NCBI GenBank assembly: GCA_039619475.1
Contig: CM077115.1
Location: 153,363,774-153,427,773 of the forward strand
DNA from: Icerya purchasi
Lineage: Eukaryota > Arthropoda > Insecta > Hemiptera > Monophlebidae
Direction of reading: 5' to 3'
DNA length: 64,000 bases
Shown in pieces: positions 32,447 to 45,177 of this stretch. The translations under genes and the position numbers were made by a program. The notes under the pieces were generated by a model, which ran no database searches, had not been told where the DNA came from, and saw only the letters and a program-made list of their open reading frames with translations. How positions within the stretch are numbered: position 1 is the first letter of the stretch; every line of letters begins with the position of its first letter.

Positions 32447-33205
32447 GTCTTTCTTTTTAGGAATCGTCAACCTCTGCAGGTATACGCCTCATCGCTACAC
32501 CAGCCTTTGTCTGCACGGGTTGCTTATCTTTAAGGCCCCTCGTGTGTCGCACACTATTTACCGTTATTCGAAAGAAGTATATTTTTTACGCTCGCGCACG
32601 CACCTATACGCACACATTTAACATTAGGGTCATTGGTCAGGCGACATTTCCAAGAACAATCACTGCTCCGCTGTCTAAGCTGCATCACCGGTCGTTCGCA
32701 ACATTATTGATGAAGCGCCCTTTTTTACAATAGGATAATTTATGACGTCTATACACCTTTTCTAGGAATCAAGGTAAAAGCGACCAATCTTTCCCACTGA
32801 AACCGGTTTTTAGACACGCCCCCAGTCTTTCTTTTTAGGAATTGACAACTTCTACAGGTATACATCTCCTTGACATGACAGCCTTTGTATGCGAGGGTTC
32901 TTTATCTTCAAGGTCATTTATGTGTCGCATGCTATCTACCATTATTCAGCAGAAGAATATTTTTTTTTTTTTTGCGTTCGCATACACCTGTACGCACACA
33001 TTTAACATCAGGCTCGTTTTCAAGAACAACAATCGCTGCTCCACAACCTAAACCGCCTCGTCTCGCCATTCACCCGCAACATTATTGAAGCCTCTATCAT
33101 GTACCTGCATTTACGACCTTTTACAACAGGATAATTTATGACGTCTATACACGTTTTCTAGGAATCAAGGTGAAAGCGGTCAATCTCTCCCGCTGAAACC
33201 GGTTT
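32447..33205. repeat. ~377-bp tandem duplication in left arm
   Basis: The block starting CAGTCTTTCTTTTTAGGAAT occurs at 32449 and 32826, each continuing through ACGCACACATTTAACAT and ending at AATTTATGACGTCTATACAC. The copies are about 20-25% diverged from each other, while each is essentially identical to its inverted partner in the right arm (46792-47550). Confidence 0.85.
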
Positions 33206-33342
33206 TTCACACACGTTACACAATGGTATAATGTGTAGTTCAGGGCTTCGTCTTCCACCGCTCGTTTCTGGAGGTACCGTTTGTTAGCATTAACATGAAT
33301 ATGATACTGCCGTGTGGTAAGAGCATCATACAGAACGATCAC
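33145..33342 (-). pseudogene. 65-codon frame, palindrome module end (left copy)
   Basis: The minus-strand frame reads ...VLYDALTTRQYHIHVNANKR...HCVTCVKNRFQRERLTAF...RKRV. YDALTTRQYHIHVN aligns with MDALIAHQYNSHIEN of the neighbouring coiled-coil gene module, so this is a third, divergent member. It has no known domain. An identical copy is at 46655-46852 on the plus strand. Confidence 0.4.
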
Positions 33343-33680
33343 GTCCTCGTCATCGACGCATAACCCGCATGCTTATGTAACTGATCTATACACTAAAGAA
33401 ATCCTCCTTAACCGATCCTGTTAGACTGGTGGAGAGTAATGGCCTCGCACTACTATTTACCGATAACGCCTCAGCTTCAATCACCTCTGCACAGCCATGT
33501 AGTAAACGTTATCTTCATTATTACAATCTTATGTTTTAACATTGTTACACTATTTTTCTCATTTTTAACTAATTATACCCCGTTTTCCACTATTTCACCC
33601 CATTTTCATACATTTTAGCACTTTTACACTGTTTTCGTCAATTCCTGCTATTTCTCACCGTTTTTTCAGTGCTTTTAGCC

Positions 33681-34211
33681 CTTTCACACAATTTTCCTCA
33701 ATTTTTCGCGATCTTTCTTACTTTTTTCTTCCAACTCTTTACTATGCCTATATTCAACCGCGATAACCTTCTCTAGGCTTTCTTTCAACCCCTCAGTCTC
33801 TACTAGGCACCTCACCCACTTAGCGACCATCGCCGCAGAAGAATGTTTTAGGTATTCCATGGGGGTCCTCACTTGCATATGGAGATGTACCAGTTGAATC
33901 AATCAAATCTTTGAGAGGGTGGTATGATGCATCAAATCGGGAGTTGTCTTCGGTTATTCCGCTGCTAGAGCTCCTCCCAACATTTTCAATGTGACTATTA
34001 TACTGATGTGCGATAAGAGCGTCCATCAGTTCAAACGTGTCCTAGATATTGACTAGACATCTGCCCAACACGCTTATGTAACTGATCTATGGACATCTTT
34101 AAGCACCCCCTCTCCCCCGAAATCGTTCCTATTAGGCTGGTATGAGTAAGGGCCTCCTGCAACCATTTATCAATTACCATGTTCTCGTCAATCACCACTG
34201 CACAGGTATGT
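33681..34211 (-). pseudogene. Palindrome coiled-coil gene module, copy 1 (left arm)
   Basis: Mirror of 45786-46316, which describes the content. Sequence is identical as far as compared. The DNA around it (ACTGTTTTCGTCAATT.. and CACACAATTTTCCTCA blocks) also repeats with the same ~609-bp period. Confidence 0.5.
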
Positions 34212-34316
34212 AGGAATTATTTTCCTCTATAAAATATTCTCGCGTTTAACACTGTTACGCCATTTTTACAGTGCTTTTAGTACCTTTCACACAATTTTCC
34301 TCATTTTTTCATGATT

Positions 34317-34819
34317 TTTTCTTACTTTTTTTTTTCTTCCAACTCTTTACTAAGCAGATATTCAACCGCGATAACCTTCTCTAGACTCTCTTTTAGCCCC
34401 TCAGTCTCTGCCAAGGCACATCTCACGCTTAACGACCATCACCGCAGTAGAATGTTTTAAGTATTTCAAGGAGCTCTCCACTTGCATATGGAGGTGTAAC
34501 GGTTGAATCGATCACATCTTTGAACGGGTTGTCTGATGCATCAAATCGGGAGGTGTCTTCGATCATTCCACTGCTAGAGGCTCCGCTCGAGATCTTCCAT
34601 GTGATTATTATGCTGAAGAGCGTTCATCAGTTCAAACGGGTCCTAGATTTTGACCAGACATCTGCCCCAGCATGTTTACACAGCTACTCAGTACAGTAAG
34701 GATATCTTTAAGCACTCCCTCCCCCCGTAATCGTTCCTATTAGGCGGGTATGAGCAAAGGACTCATGCAACCATTTATCAATTACTATGTTCTCGGCAAT
34801 CATCGATGCACAGACATAT
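34317..34819 (-). pseudogene. Palindrome coiled-coil gene module, copy 2 (left arm)
   Basis: Mirror of 45178-45680. It lies about 609 bp from copy 1 in the same orientation and is more degraded (at least three frameshifts). Confidence 0.5.
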
Positions 34820-37020
34820 AGGAAATGTTTTCCTCCTCATAATATTCTCGTGTTTAACACTTACACTGTTTCCATCATCTTTAAGTAATTATAAACAATT
34901 TTTCACTATTTCTCTACATTTTCATGCATTATACTACTTTTACATTGATTTAGACAATTTTTGATGTTTCTCACCATTTTCCTTTGTTTTAGCTCCTTTC
35001 ACACAACTTTCTTCAGTTTCTCACTGTGTTTGTAAGGTTTTTTTATTTCCTACAATTCTTAACTACATTATTCTTCGTATGCATATGCTTCAGGAATATG
35101 TTCTACTATATCTACAACAAATCAATGCTAATATAACTTGCTAACCTATGATATGATGCGGTGTGTAGGTGTATGTTTATATGTATAGGTGAGCGAGGAC
35201 GGGTGATTGTATATGTTTGTATGCTTCTGCGAGTGAATGTGGGAGTCTATGCAAGTGTGTGGGGGTGCGACATGCACGTGATTATTACATTGTTGTAGTC
35301 CTCGTCATCGACGCATCATCATAATTATTATAAAAATTGTAAAAACATATTTGTCATCGTAATAACTGAAATTAACATTAGTACATTCCATCAGGCACCC
35401 AATATACTTTAGAGGCAGAGTTAAAATGGGATGCGGCCAGTGGAGAAATAGCCGTGACTGAAATCTCAACTAGATATACGGTTTTCATCACCAAATTTTA
35501 AGAAGATGTATATTTTTTCTACAAGTTGGGAATAGTAGTCTCTTGAATAGCATGCAAAATGTCAGAGCGACGGTTACAATGTGCAGGTCTATAAGCATGC
35601 TCCTTTTAAGCCAGTGAGAGCAAGGGACTCATGCAACTGCTTCCCAATCACTTCCAGCACATAAGCCTCAGTCGCATGCACTGTCATGCAGGAATTGTAT
35701 CCATCATTATCATATTTTTATGCTTTAAACACCGCTTTTTTCTCAATTTAAATAATTATAGCCAATTTTCAACCACTTCTCCTCATTTTCTTACATTTTA
35801 GTACTTTTACACTGTTTTAGTCAATTTCTGCTATTTCTCACCATTTTCAAATGTTTTTACCACCTTTCACACAATTTTTCCTCAATTTTCACAATCTTTG
35901 TAAGGGTTTTTTTCCTAAATGTGGGTACTTTAGTCATAAATGGAGTAATTTTCTGCGTGAGGAGTACTTTTCAGCTCGACGTGTATACTTCGTGATATGA
36001 CATTCAATTCATTATTAATCTATGTTTCAACAGGTTTGTGGTCGGTTGTTGGAGGTTTAGATAACTTTCTGGTGCATTGCTTATAGTATAATGGTTCTTG
36101 TGTGCTAGTGAGATGATGGTGTTTGGTTGGGAATAATAAACATGGGTAAGAGAAGGAGTGCGTCCCATCAAGCAGGGGGAGTGTTGCTTCGTAATTAACT
36201 TGGGTATTGCGCGCATTGCATGGCAGTTATAATATGCTCGAGCGAAAATTAGTCGCTGTACTCGCATGGCGTTCATGTTATTCATTAAATGTTCACACTG
36301 AGAGATGCAATGGGCTCATCAACTTATGGATCCATCCGATCACTTCGATTTTTATAATTGTAATATGCACTGAGCATGTATGTATTCCAACAAACCCATC
36401 AACTCTGTTACAGATAGTAATGTTTGAGGATAGATAGTAAAACGTTCATTAGAACATGAATGTGTATACAAAGTATAGTTACATCACATGTATGTCATCA
36501 AATTAACTAGAATGTTGCGTCTATAGTAAAAAAAAAAGAAATGAGGGGTTTTCCCTAAGAGGGCGACTATAATAAAATTGATGCGATTATAAATGGAAAT
36601 GGGGTATTTTACAGTAAAAACGCTGTTTTGCACCTAAATGGTGAATATTCTGGAGGTTAAACGGTATTTTTCACACAAAATTTGATGTTTTTTTATAAAT
36701 GTGGCTATTTTACTCCTACATGGAGTAATTTCTGCATGAGGAGTACTTTTTGGACTGACATGTATACTTCTTGATGTGGTATTCAATTCATTCTGAAGCT
36801 ATGTTTGAACAGCTTTGTAAATGGTTGGGGGGAAGTTTACAGAACTTTTCTGTTGCATCAGTTATAGTATAGTAGTTTTTTGGTGCTAGTGAGATGAAGG
36901 TATTTGGTTAGGAATAATAAATATGGGTAAGAGGTGGAGTGCATCCCCATCAAGCATGGGAGAGTATTGTTTGGGAATTAACTCCATTATTTGCACACAT
37001 TGCAATACAATTATAATCAG
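34820..37020. repeat. Inner part of left arm, two ~770-bp tandem modules
   Basis: 35930-36440 and 36720-37020 (continuing after LINE F at 41586-41720) are diverged copies. Shared blocks include GAGGAGTACTTTT, GGAATAATAAA.ATGGGTAAGAG, CCCATCAAGCA, TTATAAT and CATTGAACATTCACACTGAGA. No credible gene was found; the small open frame at 36004-36285 is not conserved between the two modules. 34,980-35,050 and 35,840-35,910 repeat the CTTTCACACAATTTTCCTC spacer of the gene modules. Confidence 0.7.
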
Positions 37021-37202
37021 AACTTGTAATTGTTTAATTTGAATAGACGTATGTTACGTGTTAGAAATATTGTTATCGTTTAATTGAGTCTCGGTGTATA
37101 AATACGAGCGTAATAACTAATAAGAACCAAACTGATAAGAAGTAAGTTAAAACCGATTTTATTCGTTTTTCGTGTTTCAATATAGACATAAAATTAATAA
37201 TC

Positions 37203-38001
37203 ATGCCAAAGGGAAGGACTAAGCGACAAATAAGCCTCGATAGTGTTGACGAGAATGAGAAGAAACGAAAAAATCAAGCCACAGAGAGCGGTAAAATTGA
37301 TGAGCAAACATCAAAGAGCAGATGTGACCGACAGATTAAGGCAAATAGATAGTAACATTGCAGAAATGGTGCGCACGATGGAATTTTTATCTAATAAATA
37401 TGATGAAACACTAAAAATAAATGAGTCAATAATGGCAGAGTTAAAATTCTTGAGGGAGCAAGTTGCAAGACTGACGCTAGAAACGAAACAGAAGGACGAA
37501 AAAATAATCGAACTAACAGCTACTGTTCACCTCTTAGAGCAGTACGGAAGACGGGAAAATTTCGAATTACATGGAGTATCGCAGATGCCAAATGAAGACT
37601 TGCAAGATTTAGTAATAAAAATTGGCGGGGAAGTGAACTGTCAGATACGAAAGGAGGATATCGTGGCCGTACATCGGCTTCCGGCCAGGAACAAAAACTT
37701 CCCAAACCCAGTAATAGTTAAAGCAAATCGTAAAATCGTAGATGAGCTGATGGTAAAGAAAAAGGCGCAGGTTATCTGGGATAAAGACATAACTGGCAAC
37801 ACTTCATCCACGCTCAAAATCTTCGTTAATGAAAATCTATCCAGATATTATCGGACCTTGTTTTGGGAAACCAAGCAGAAAACCAAGCTGCTAAACTACC
37901 AGTTCACTTGGCTGAAAAATGGTAAAATTTTTGTTCGTAAAACACCGCAAGAGCGTTCCTTTCAAATAAAAACCTCGGACGATCTCAATAAAATAGTATA
38001 A
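37203..38001 (+). pseudogene. LINE F ORF1, coiled coil plus Baculo_FP/L1-ORF1-like domain
   Basis: The likely start is ATG 37203 (MPKGRTKRQISLDSVDENEK), whose frame stops at 37350. The main body is in another frame, open from 37243 to TAA 38001, so one frameshift lies near 37310-37345. The LINE G homologue has an equivalent basic/acidic N-terminus in a single frame. The body has a heptad-like helix (MAELKFLREQVARLTLETK), the sequence LEQYGRRENFELHGV, a region with AVHRLPARNK, and ends FVRKTPQERSFQIKTSDDL. This architecture (coiled coil, RRM-like and C-terminal domain) is that of LINE ORF1 RNA chaperones of the L1-ORF1p/Baculo_FP type. It has no zinc knuckle. Confidence 0.85.
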
Positions 38002-38095
38002 TAGAATCTAGTTTATAGTAGTATAATAGATAGTTTATGTTATTTGCGTACGTTAACATTATGATAATAGAATTTAAGTATTAATTTCAGTAGGT

Positions 38096-41050
38096 ATGTG
38101 CGAAATACCCAATATATTAAATTGTCAGAATTTTGAAAGTTTAGGTAAATGGGAGGAGCAGGTGAAGACCTTTAGCCATTTGGGGAATGATAGTTCGACC
38201 CCTTTACAGTTACTCCACCTTAATATTAGAAGTCTAAAAAAATATTGGAATGAATTCGTTACAATTACTCTCAACACAAAAATTGACATATTGGTACTAA
38301 CAGAAATTAACATAAGCTTACTAGAAGCAAAATACTATAATCTGAGGGGATATGGTAAATTTTTCGTTGAGAAATCAGAAAGGTTTAATGGCGGCATACT
38401 GATCTTTGTTTCGGAAAAATATAATTGTACCCAAATTAGTACAGGGAACAGAGCTTGCGATTATATTAACATTGAAATATCGATAAATAGTAAAGTTAGT
38501 ATAATGTTACTGGCCATATATAGATCGCCTAATAAACCAATCAACGAATTTTTAGTGCTACTTGACGATTTATTAGGGAAAATAAGTAACAAAGAAATTA
38601 TTGTATGTGGAGATTTTAATATTGATCTATTCAAAGAAAGTAGTAACGGAGATCGGTTCCTAAACATCGTTAATGGCTATGGGTGTGTTAGATTAATAAA
38701 TCTACCTACACGGGAAGAAATTAATCGAGATAGGGTAACCTCGACGTGCATTGATAACATATTCGTACGACATAAAGAAACAACAATATGTTCTGGGGTT
38801 ATTACAACGAAAATCGCTGATCATTATATAATATGTTATGCTTCTCTACTAAATTATTTTTGTCAAAGAAAATCGCGCGATTTTATAATTCAGGGGAGTC
38901 TCTTAAACAGTAAAATACGCACCTACCAATGGGATAAAATGTTGAAGGATGAGTCAGCGGATAAGATATATAATAGCATACAAAAAACTTTTGATCAGTT
39001 GTATAGAACTAGCTTATTCGACCCTGGCCGAGGCCTAAACCAAAAAGAGAAAGATAGTAAACAATGGATAAATTTAAAAATACTGAACCTAATAAAAATT
39101 AGAGACTTTTATTTCAGGAGAGCCAAAGGCAATCCTACTAACCACTTTTACAGGAGAAACTACAAAAAGTATAGAAATTGGATAATACAGGAAATTAGGA
39201 TAGCGAAGTACAACTTTTACACCACTAAAATAAAAGAAACAGGATATGATATAAAAAGTACATGGAAACTGGTGAACAATATTTTACATGGGGCAAAGGC
39301 TACTTCTAATGACGAGCGGTTAGTTAAAACTTTTACTAACCCAGCGGAAACTGTTGAGGAATTTCGGGAAACTTTTACGGCTGATCTCGATGTGTGTTTT
39401 TCGGTTTGTAATAGGCAGTTATCAACAGTGGAGGAAATAAGCAATCACTTGACATCCTTTTATTTACCTCTAGCCACGGAGGGATCTGTAGAAATGATAT
39501 TGAGGAAATTAAACAAAAATAAAGCGCCAGGATGGGATAAAATACGAGTTAAAGACGTAACGAGTAACTCTAAGATTTTTGTACCGCTCCTCGCCAAAAT
39601 TATTAATTACACAATAAAAACTAGTTGTATACCACAAGGTTTAAAACTAGGTATCGTTAAACCGATATATCATATAAACGAGGGGATTGCTCAAAAACTG
39701 TAAACTATAGGCCAATAACGTTAATTTCTGCATTTGCAAAGATTCTGGAACAGTATGTTGCGTCGCATTTGCGACAATTTCTCGAAGAAAATTATCTTAT
39801 TGCGGATAATCAGTTTGGTTTTCGGCAGGGGAAATCTACTACAATGTTACTGCAATCGTTTGTAAATCAAGTTAACTGTGGTATGGCTGAAGGTAGTATA
39901 TTTCTAGTAGCTTTTTTAGACTTAAACAAAGCCGTTGATTCGGTGAATCATGACTTACTTATGCGGGATTTAGGAAACATAGGGATATTAGGTAAACAAA
40001 AAGAATGGTTTCACAACTACATGACAAATCGGAAGATTATAGTGAAAATCAAAAATATACAAAGCGCAGAAGCAATCGTTACTACGGGTTTAGGGCAGGG
40101 AACAGTCTTAGCGCCATTACTATTTCTTATCTACACGAACTCGGTTTTTGCTGCCGTAAAAAATTCTACTATATTTGCTTATGCAGATGACTTCGCCATT
40201 GTGACAAAGCACAAAAATATACATGTTGCTGAAAAATTACTGCAGGAAGATTTGGATAATGTAACCAGGTGGGCCCATGATAGAGGTATAGTTATCAATA
40301 AATCAAAAACACAAATAATGTACATAAGGACCCCCAGTCGTCATAGAAAAATTATACCGAAAATAATATTACGCTGTCCAGGTTGGTTACACGGGAATGC
40401 TAATCATTGCGATAATTGCTCCGATTGTGTGCTACTTGAAGTTGTTAAGAGCTACAAATATCTGGGGTTAGTGATTGACAACGCATTAACATGGAAAATG
40501 CACATAAATAACCTCACTCTAAAAATAAGGCAATCCATACCAGCGTTATATAGATTAAAATTTCTGATGCCCCACGATGTAGTAAGAATGTATTATAAGG
40601 CTTTAATAGCATCGAGAGTACATTATGCTGTTCAAGTATGGGGTGAGGCAAAAAAAATCGGAAATGAGCAAAATCAGCAATTTAATAAGGAGATGTCTGA
40701 AATTAATAACTCCCTCTAGAAATCTGGGAAACAAGAATATTTCTGAACCTGTATGGTGGATAGAAAATAAGGAAATACCTCCAAAAGCGATGTATTGTTA
40801 TCACAAGCTGCTAAAAAGTAAGTTGCAAGACGTGCAACTGCCATTAATAGATAAGAAGCGAAATACCAGAGTACCTAAAGAATTTTCCTTTCAATTCAGA
40901 CGGGGTGTAAATCATAAAATAGATAATGTCGAAGAAAATGTATTGATGAATTTATTATTAAAGGTACCGAAGGAAATCTGGATAGAACAGCATTTAGCAG
41001 TTTGGAAGGAAAAAATAAAAATTTGGTTAATTGCTTGGTTGCAGAGATAG
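38096..41050 (+). pseudogene. LINE F ORF2, endonuclease-RT, two frameshifts
   Basis: ATG 38096, 94 bp after ORF1. Endonuclease: LLHLNIRSLKKYWNEF, VLTEINISL (catalytic Glu), GGILIFVS, VCGDFNIDLF, TCIDNIFV and KIADHYIICY (final Asp-His). RT: NKAPGWDKIRVKDV, then a one-base frameshift near 39684 (GAGGGGA), NYRPITLIS, NQFGFRQGKST, AFLDLNKAVDSVNH, GLGQGTVLAPLL and YADD at 40180-40191, then YKYLGLVIDNALTWK. A second frameshift lies in the A8 run near 40650. The C-terminus (PPKAMYCYHKLLKSKL...WLIAWLQR) ends at TAG 41050. No RNase H. About 985 codons if continuous. It belongs to the Jockey/CR1/L2-like side of LINEs; the clade is not resolved. Confidence 0.92.
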
Positions 41051-41505
41051 GAGTAATAATTTGCAGGTTTCTTGGTCTCCCCCCAAATATAATATAAAAG
41101 GGTATGCGGGCTTGAGTGCATGTGGCATAATAGAGCATAATTACCTATTTGATATTTGTATAGAGTATTTATTGTAGTTAACTATGTTGCGTTGGACGTA
41201 TATTATTCGGTTTTTAACATTAATAGCGCTACATTATGATTATTTCATCTGTGTTGTATTTGTTCTGCCGATTGTATATCTGGTTGTTTGTATGGGTTGG
41301 AATATGTTTGCGGTGATACTGTGTAATAATATTATTAGTTATAAATTTCCAGATCGGAAGTGTATACGTTTTGTTAAGAGGATAAGATATTTGCTTCATT
41401 TAAGAAGATTGTTGTTTTATTTTATTAGTAATTGCTTAGTTTATAGTCGGACGTTGATATTATATTGTACGTTATATTGATACAATAAACGATAATAAGT
41501 GTTTG

Positions 41506-41541
41506 GGCACCCACAATATAGGCATTAGCCTCGTGGGACCC
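41506..41541 (+). other. LINE F conserved 3'-terminal stem-loop
   Basis: Within the 3' UTR, 15 bp before the A-tail. Outer stem CCCAC (41510-41514) with GTGGG (41533-41537); inner stem AGGC (41520-41523) with GCCT (41528-41531), loop ATTA. The equivalent segments of LINE G and LINE H keep both stems with different bases. It is preceded by the shared block AATAAACGATAATAAG. The likely role is recognition by the element's RT, by analogy with 3' stem-loops in other LINEs. Confidence 0.8.
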
Positions 41542-41554
41542 TTTACAGTTATTT

Positions 41555-41589
<35 letters not shown>

Positions 41590-42045
41590 TGGTCAAAATT
41601 ACTTGTTGTATATCGTTCATGTTATACATTGAACATTCACACTGAGAAACGGACTGGACTCTTCAACATCAAGATCCATGCGATCGTTACACTCTTTTTC
41701 AACAATTTGTGACGTTTCATACTATTTTTTAATGTTTTGAACGGCTCTTATGATGTATTTCAGCACATTTTCACAGGTACAAAGTTCGTAATGCGAAATA
41801 ATTTGAATTATTTCGACAGTCTTTACACACAAATAAAATACTATACCATTAACACACTCAACATGAAATAAATCATTACAAATAGAAATATTAACGAAAT
41901 TGCACAGAAATTTTAATGAAATTCAAGAAGCATAGTGTATATGAAAATGAATATATTCTTTAAATCAACACTCCAAACTTGCAGTTTCAGAATTATATCA
42001 GACCCTGACTAAGAACCCCGTTGTTCCTTTTGCTGCATATATATG

Positions 42046-42515
42046 TATATAATCATATAATATTAAATTATACCTATACCTACATATATACATATATATA
42101 TACCTACATACATACATATATATCTGCATATATACATATATATATCTACATATATATACATATATATCTACATATATACATATATATATCTACATAAATA
42201 CATATATATATCTACATAAATACATATATATGTCTACATAAATACATATATATGTCTATATATGTGGATATATATTTGTATACATGTAGATATATATATG
42301 TATATATGTAGATATATATGTATATATGTAGATATATATATGTGTATATGTAGATATATATGTATATATGTAGGTATATATGTATATATATGTAGATATA
42401 TGTATGTATATATGTAGATATATATATGAATATATTTAGATATATATATGAATATATTTAGATATATATATGTATATATGTAGCTATAGGTATAATTTAA
42501 TATTATATGATTATA
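42046..42515. repeat. TA-rich palindrome centre
   Basis: Degenerate (TATATACATATATATCTACA)n on the left of the centre and its complement on the right. The symmetry point is at about 42281. A 102-codon minus-strand open frame here is only translated microsatellite. The outer flank of this tract (GCTGC...AACGGGG, 42010-42036 and 42527-42553) is perfectly mirrored. Confidence 0.9.
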
Positions 42516-42976
42516 TACATATATATGCAGCAAAAGGAACAACGGGGTTCTTAGTCAGGGTCTGATATAATTCTGAAACTGCAAGTTTGGAGTGTTGATT
42601 TAAAGAATATATTCATTTTCATATACACTATGCTTCTTGAATTTCATTAAAATTTCTGTGCAATTTCGTTAATATTTCTATTTGTAATGATTTGTTTCAT
42701 GTTGAGTGTGTTAATGGTATAGTATTTTATTTGTGTGTAAAGACTGTCGAAAAAATTCAAATTATTTCGCATTACGAACTTTGTACCTGTGAAAATGTGC
42801 TGAAATACATCATAAGAGCCGTTCAAAACATTAAAAAATAGTATGAAACGTCACAAATTGTTGAAAAAGAGTGTAACGATCGCATGGATCTTGATGTTGA
42901 AGAGTCCAGTCCGTTTCTCAGTGTGAATGTTTAATGTATAACATGAACGATATACAACAAGTAATTTTGACCAAAA

Positions 42977-45177
42977 CTGATTATAATTGTATTGCAATGT
43001 GTGCAAATAATGGAGTTAATTCCCAAACAATACTCTCCCATGCTTGATGGGGATGCACTCCACCTCTTACCCATATTTATTATTCCTAACCAAATACCTT
43101 CATCTCACTAGCACCAAAAAACTACTATACTATAACTGATGCAACAGAAAAGTTCTGTAAACTTCCCCCCAACCATTTACAAAGCTGTTCAAACATAGCT
43201 TCAGAATGAATTGAATACCACATCAAGAAGTATACATGTCAGTCCAAAAAGTACTCCTCATGCAGAAATTACTCCATGTAGGAGTAAAATAGCCACATTT
43301 ATAAAAAAACATCAAATTTTGTGTGAAAAATACCGTTTAACCTCCAGAATATTCACCATTTAGGTGCAAAACAGCGTTTTTACTGTAAAATACCCCATTT
43401 CCATTTATAATCGCATCAATTTTATTATAGTCGCCCTCTTAGGGAAAACCCCTCATTTCTTTTTTTTTTACTATAGACGCAACATTCTAGTTAATTTGAT
43501 GACATACATGTGATGTAACTACACTTTGTATACACATTCATGTTCTAATGAACGTTTTACTATCTATCCTCAAACATTACTATCTGTAACAGAGTTGATG
43601 GGTTTGTTGGAATACATACATGCTCAGTGCATATTACAATTATAAAAATCGAAGTGATCGGATGGATCCATAAGTTGATGAGCCCATTGCATCTCTCAGT
43701 GTGAACATTTAATGAATAACATGAACGCCATGCGAGTACAGCGACTAATTTTCGCTCGAGCATATTATAACTGCCATGCAATGCGCGCAATACCCAAGTT
43801 AATTACGAAGCAACACTCCCCCTGCTTGATGGGACGCACTCCTTCTCTTACCCATGTTTATTATTCCCAACCAAACACCATCATCTCACTAGCACACAAG
43901 AACCATTATACTATAAGCAATGCACCAGAAAGTTATCTAAACCTCCAACAACCGACCACAAACCTGTTGAAACATAGATTAATAATGAATTGAATGTCAT
44001 ATCACGAAGTATACACGTCGAGCTGAAAAGTACTCCTCACGCAGAAAATTACTCCATTTATGACTAAAGTACCCACATTTAGGAAAAAAACCCTTACAAA
44101 GATTGTGAAAATTGAGGAAAAATTGTGTGAAAGGTGGTAAAAACATTTGAAAATGGTGAGAAATAGCAGAAATTGACTAAAACAGTGTAAAAGTACTAAA
44201 ATGTAAGAAAATGAGGAGAAGTGGTTGAAAATTGGCTATAATTATTTAAATTGAGAAAAAAGCGGTGTTTAAAGCATAAAAATATGATAATGATGGATAC
44301 AATTCCTGCATGACAGTGCATGCGACTGAGGCTTATGTGCTGGAAGTGATTGGGAAGCAGTTGCATGAGTCCCTTGCTCTCACTGGCTTAAAAGGAGCAT
44401 GCTTATAGACCTGCACATTGTAACCGTCGCTCTGACATTTTGCATGCTATTCAAGAGACTACTATTCCCAACTTGTAGAAAAAATATACATCTTCTTAAA
44501 ATTTGGTGATGAAAACCGTATATCTAGTTGAGATTTCAGTCACGGCTATTTCTCCACTGGCCGCATCCCATTTTAACTCTGCCTCTAAAGTATATTGGGT
44601 GCCTGATGGAATGTACTAATGTTAATTTCAGTTATTACGATGACAAATATGTTTTTACAATTTTTATAATAATTATGATGATGCGTCGATGACGAGGACT
44701 ACAACAATGTAATAATCACGTGCATGTCGCACCCCCACACACTTGCATAGACTCCCACATTCACTCGCAGAAGCATACAAACATATACAATCACCCGTCC
44801 TCGCTCACCTATACATATAAACATACACCTACACACCGCATCATATCATAGGTTAGCAAGTTATATTAGCATTGATTTGTTGTAGATATAGTAGAACATA
44901 TTCCTGAAGCATATGCATACGAAGAATAATGTAGTTAAGAATTGTAGGAAATAAAAAAACCTTACAAACACAGTGAGAAACTGAAGAAAGTTGTGTGAAA
45001 GGAGCTAAAACAAAGGAAAATGGTGAGAAACATCAAAAATTGTCTAAATCAATGTAAAAGTAGTATAATGCATGAAAATGTAGAGAAATAGTGAAAAATT
45101 GTTTATAATTACTTAAAGATGATGGAAACAGTGTAAGTGTTAAACACGAGAATATTATGAGGAGGAAAACATTTCCT
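42977..45177. repeat. Inner part of right arm, intact counterpart
   Basis: Reverse complement of 34820-37020. It preserves the uninterrupted LINE F target at 42976/42977. Single-base differences from the left arm were found at a few sites, for example near 43523 (compare 36475) and, in the stretch beyond LINE F, near 42752 and 42697. Confidence 0.9.

Larger units (their letters stand above)
37021..41585 (+). mobile_element. LINE F, full-length, inserted in the left palindrome arm
   Basis: 4565 bp, inserted between bases that are adjacent in the intact right arm (42976/42977). It has a 5' UTR of ~180 bp, ORF1, ORF2 and a 3' UTR with a conserved hairpin and a 30-A tail (41556-41585). The target duplication is at most 1-2 bp (AG), because the arm sequence resumes directly with GTTTTGGTC. 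Damage is limited to about three frameshifts. Confidence 0.95.

Noticed and set aside
36004..36285. 93-codon frame present in both palindrome arms as a gene
   Set aside because: Its presence in both arms merely reflects the palindrome. In the tandem module at 36.7-37.0 kb the corresponding frame is full of stops.
42234..42542. 102-codon minus-strand frame in the palindrome centre
   Set aside because: It is translated TA/CA microsatellite (Tyr-Ile-His repeats).
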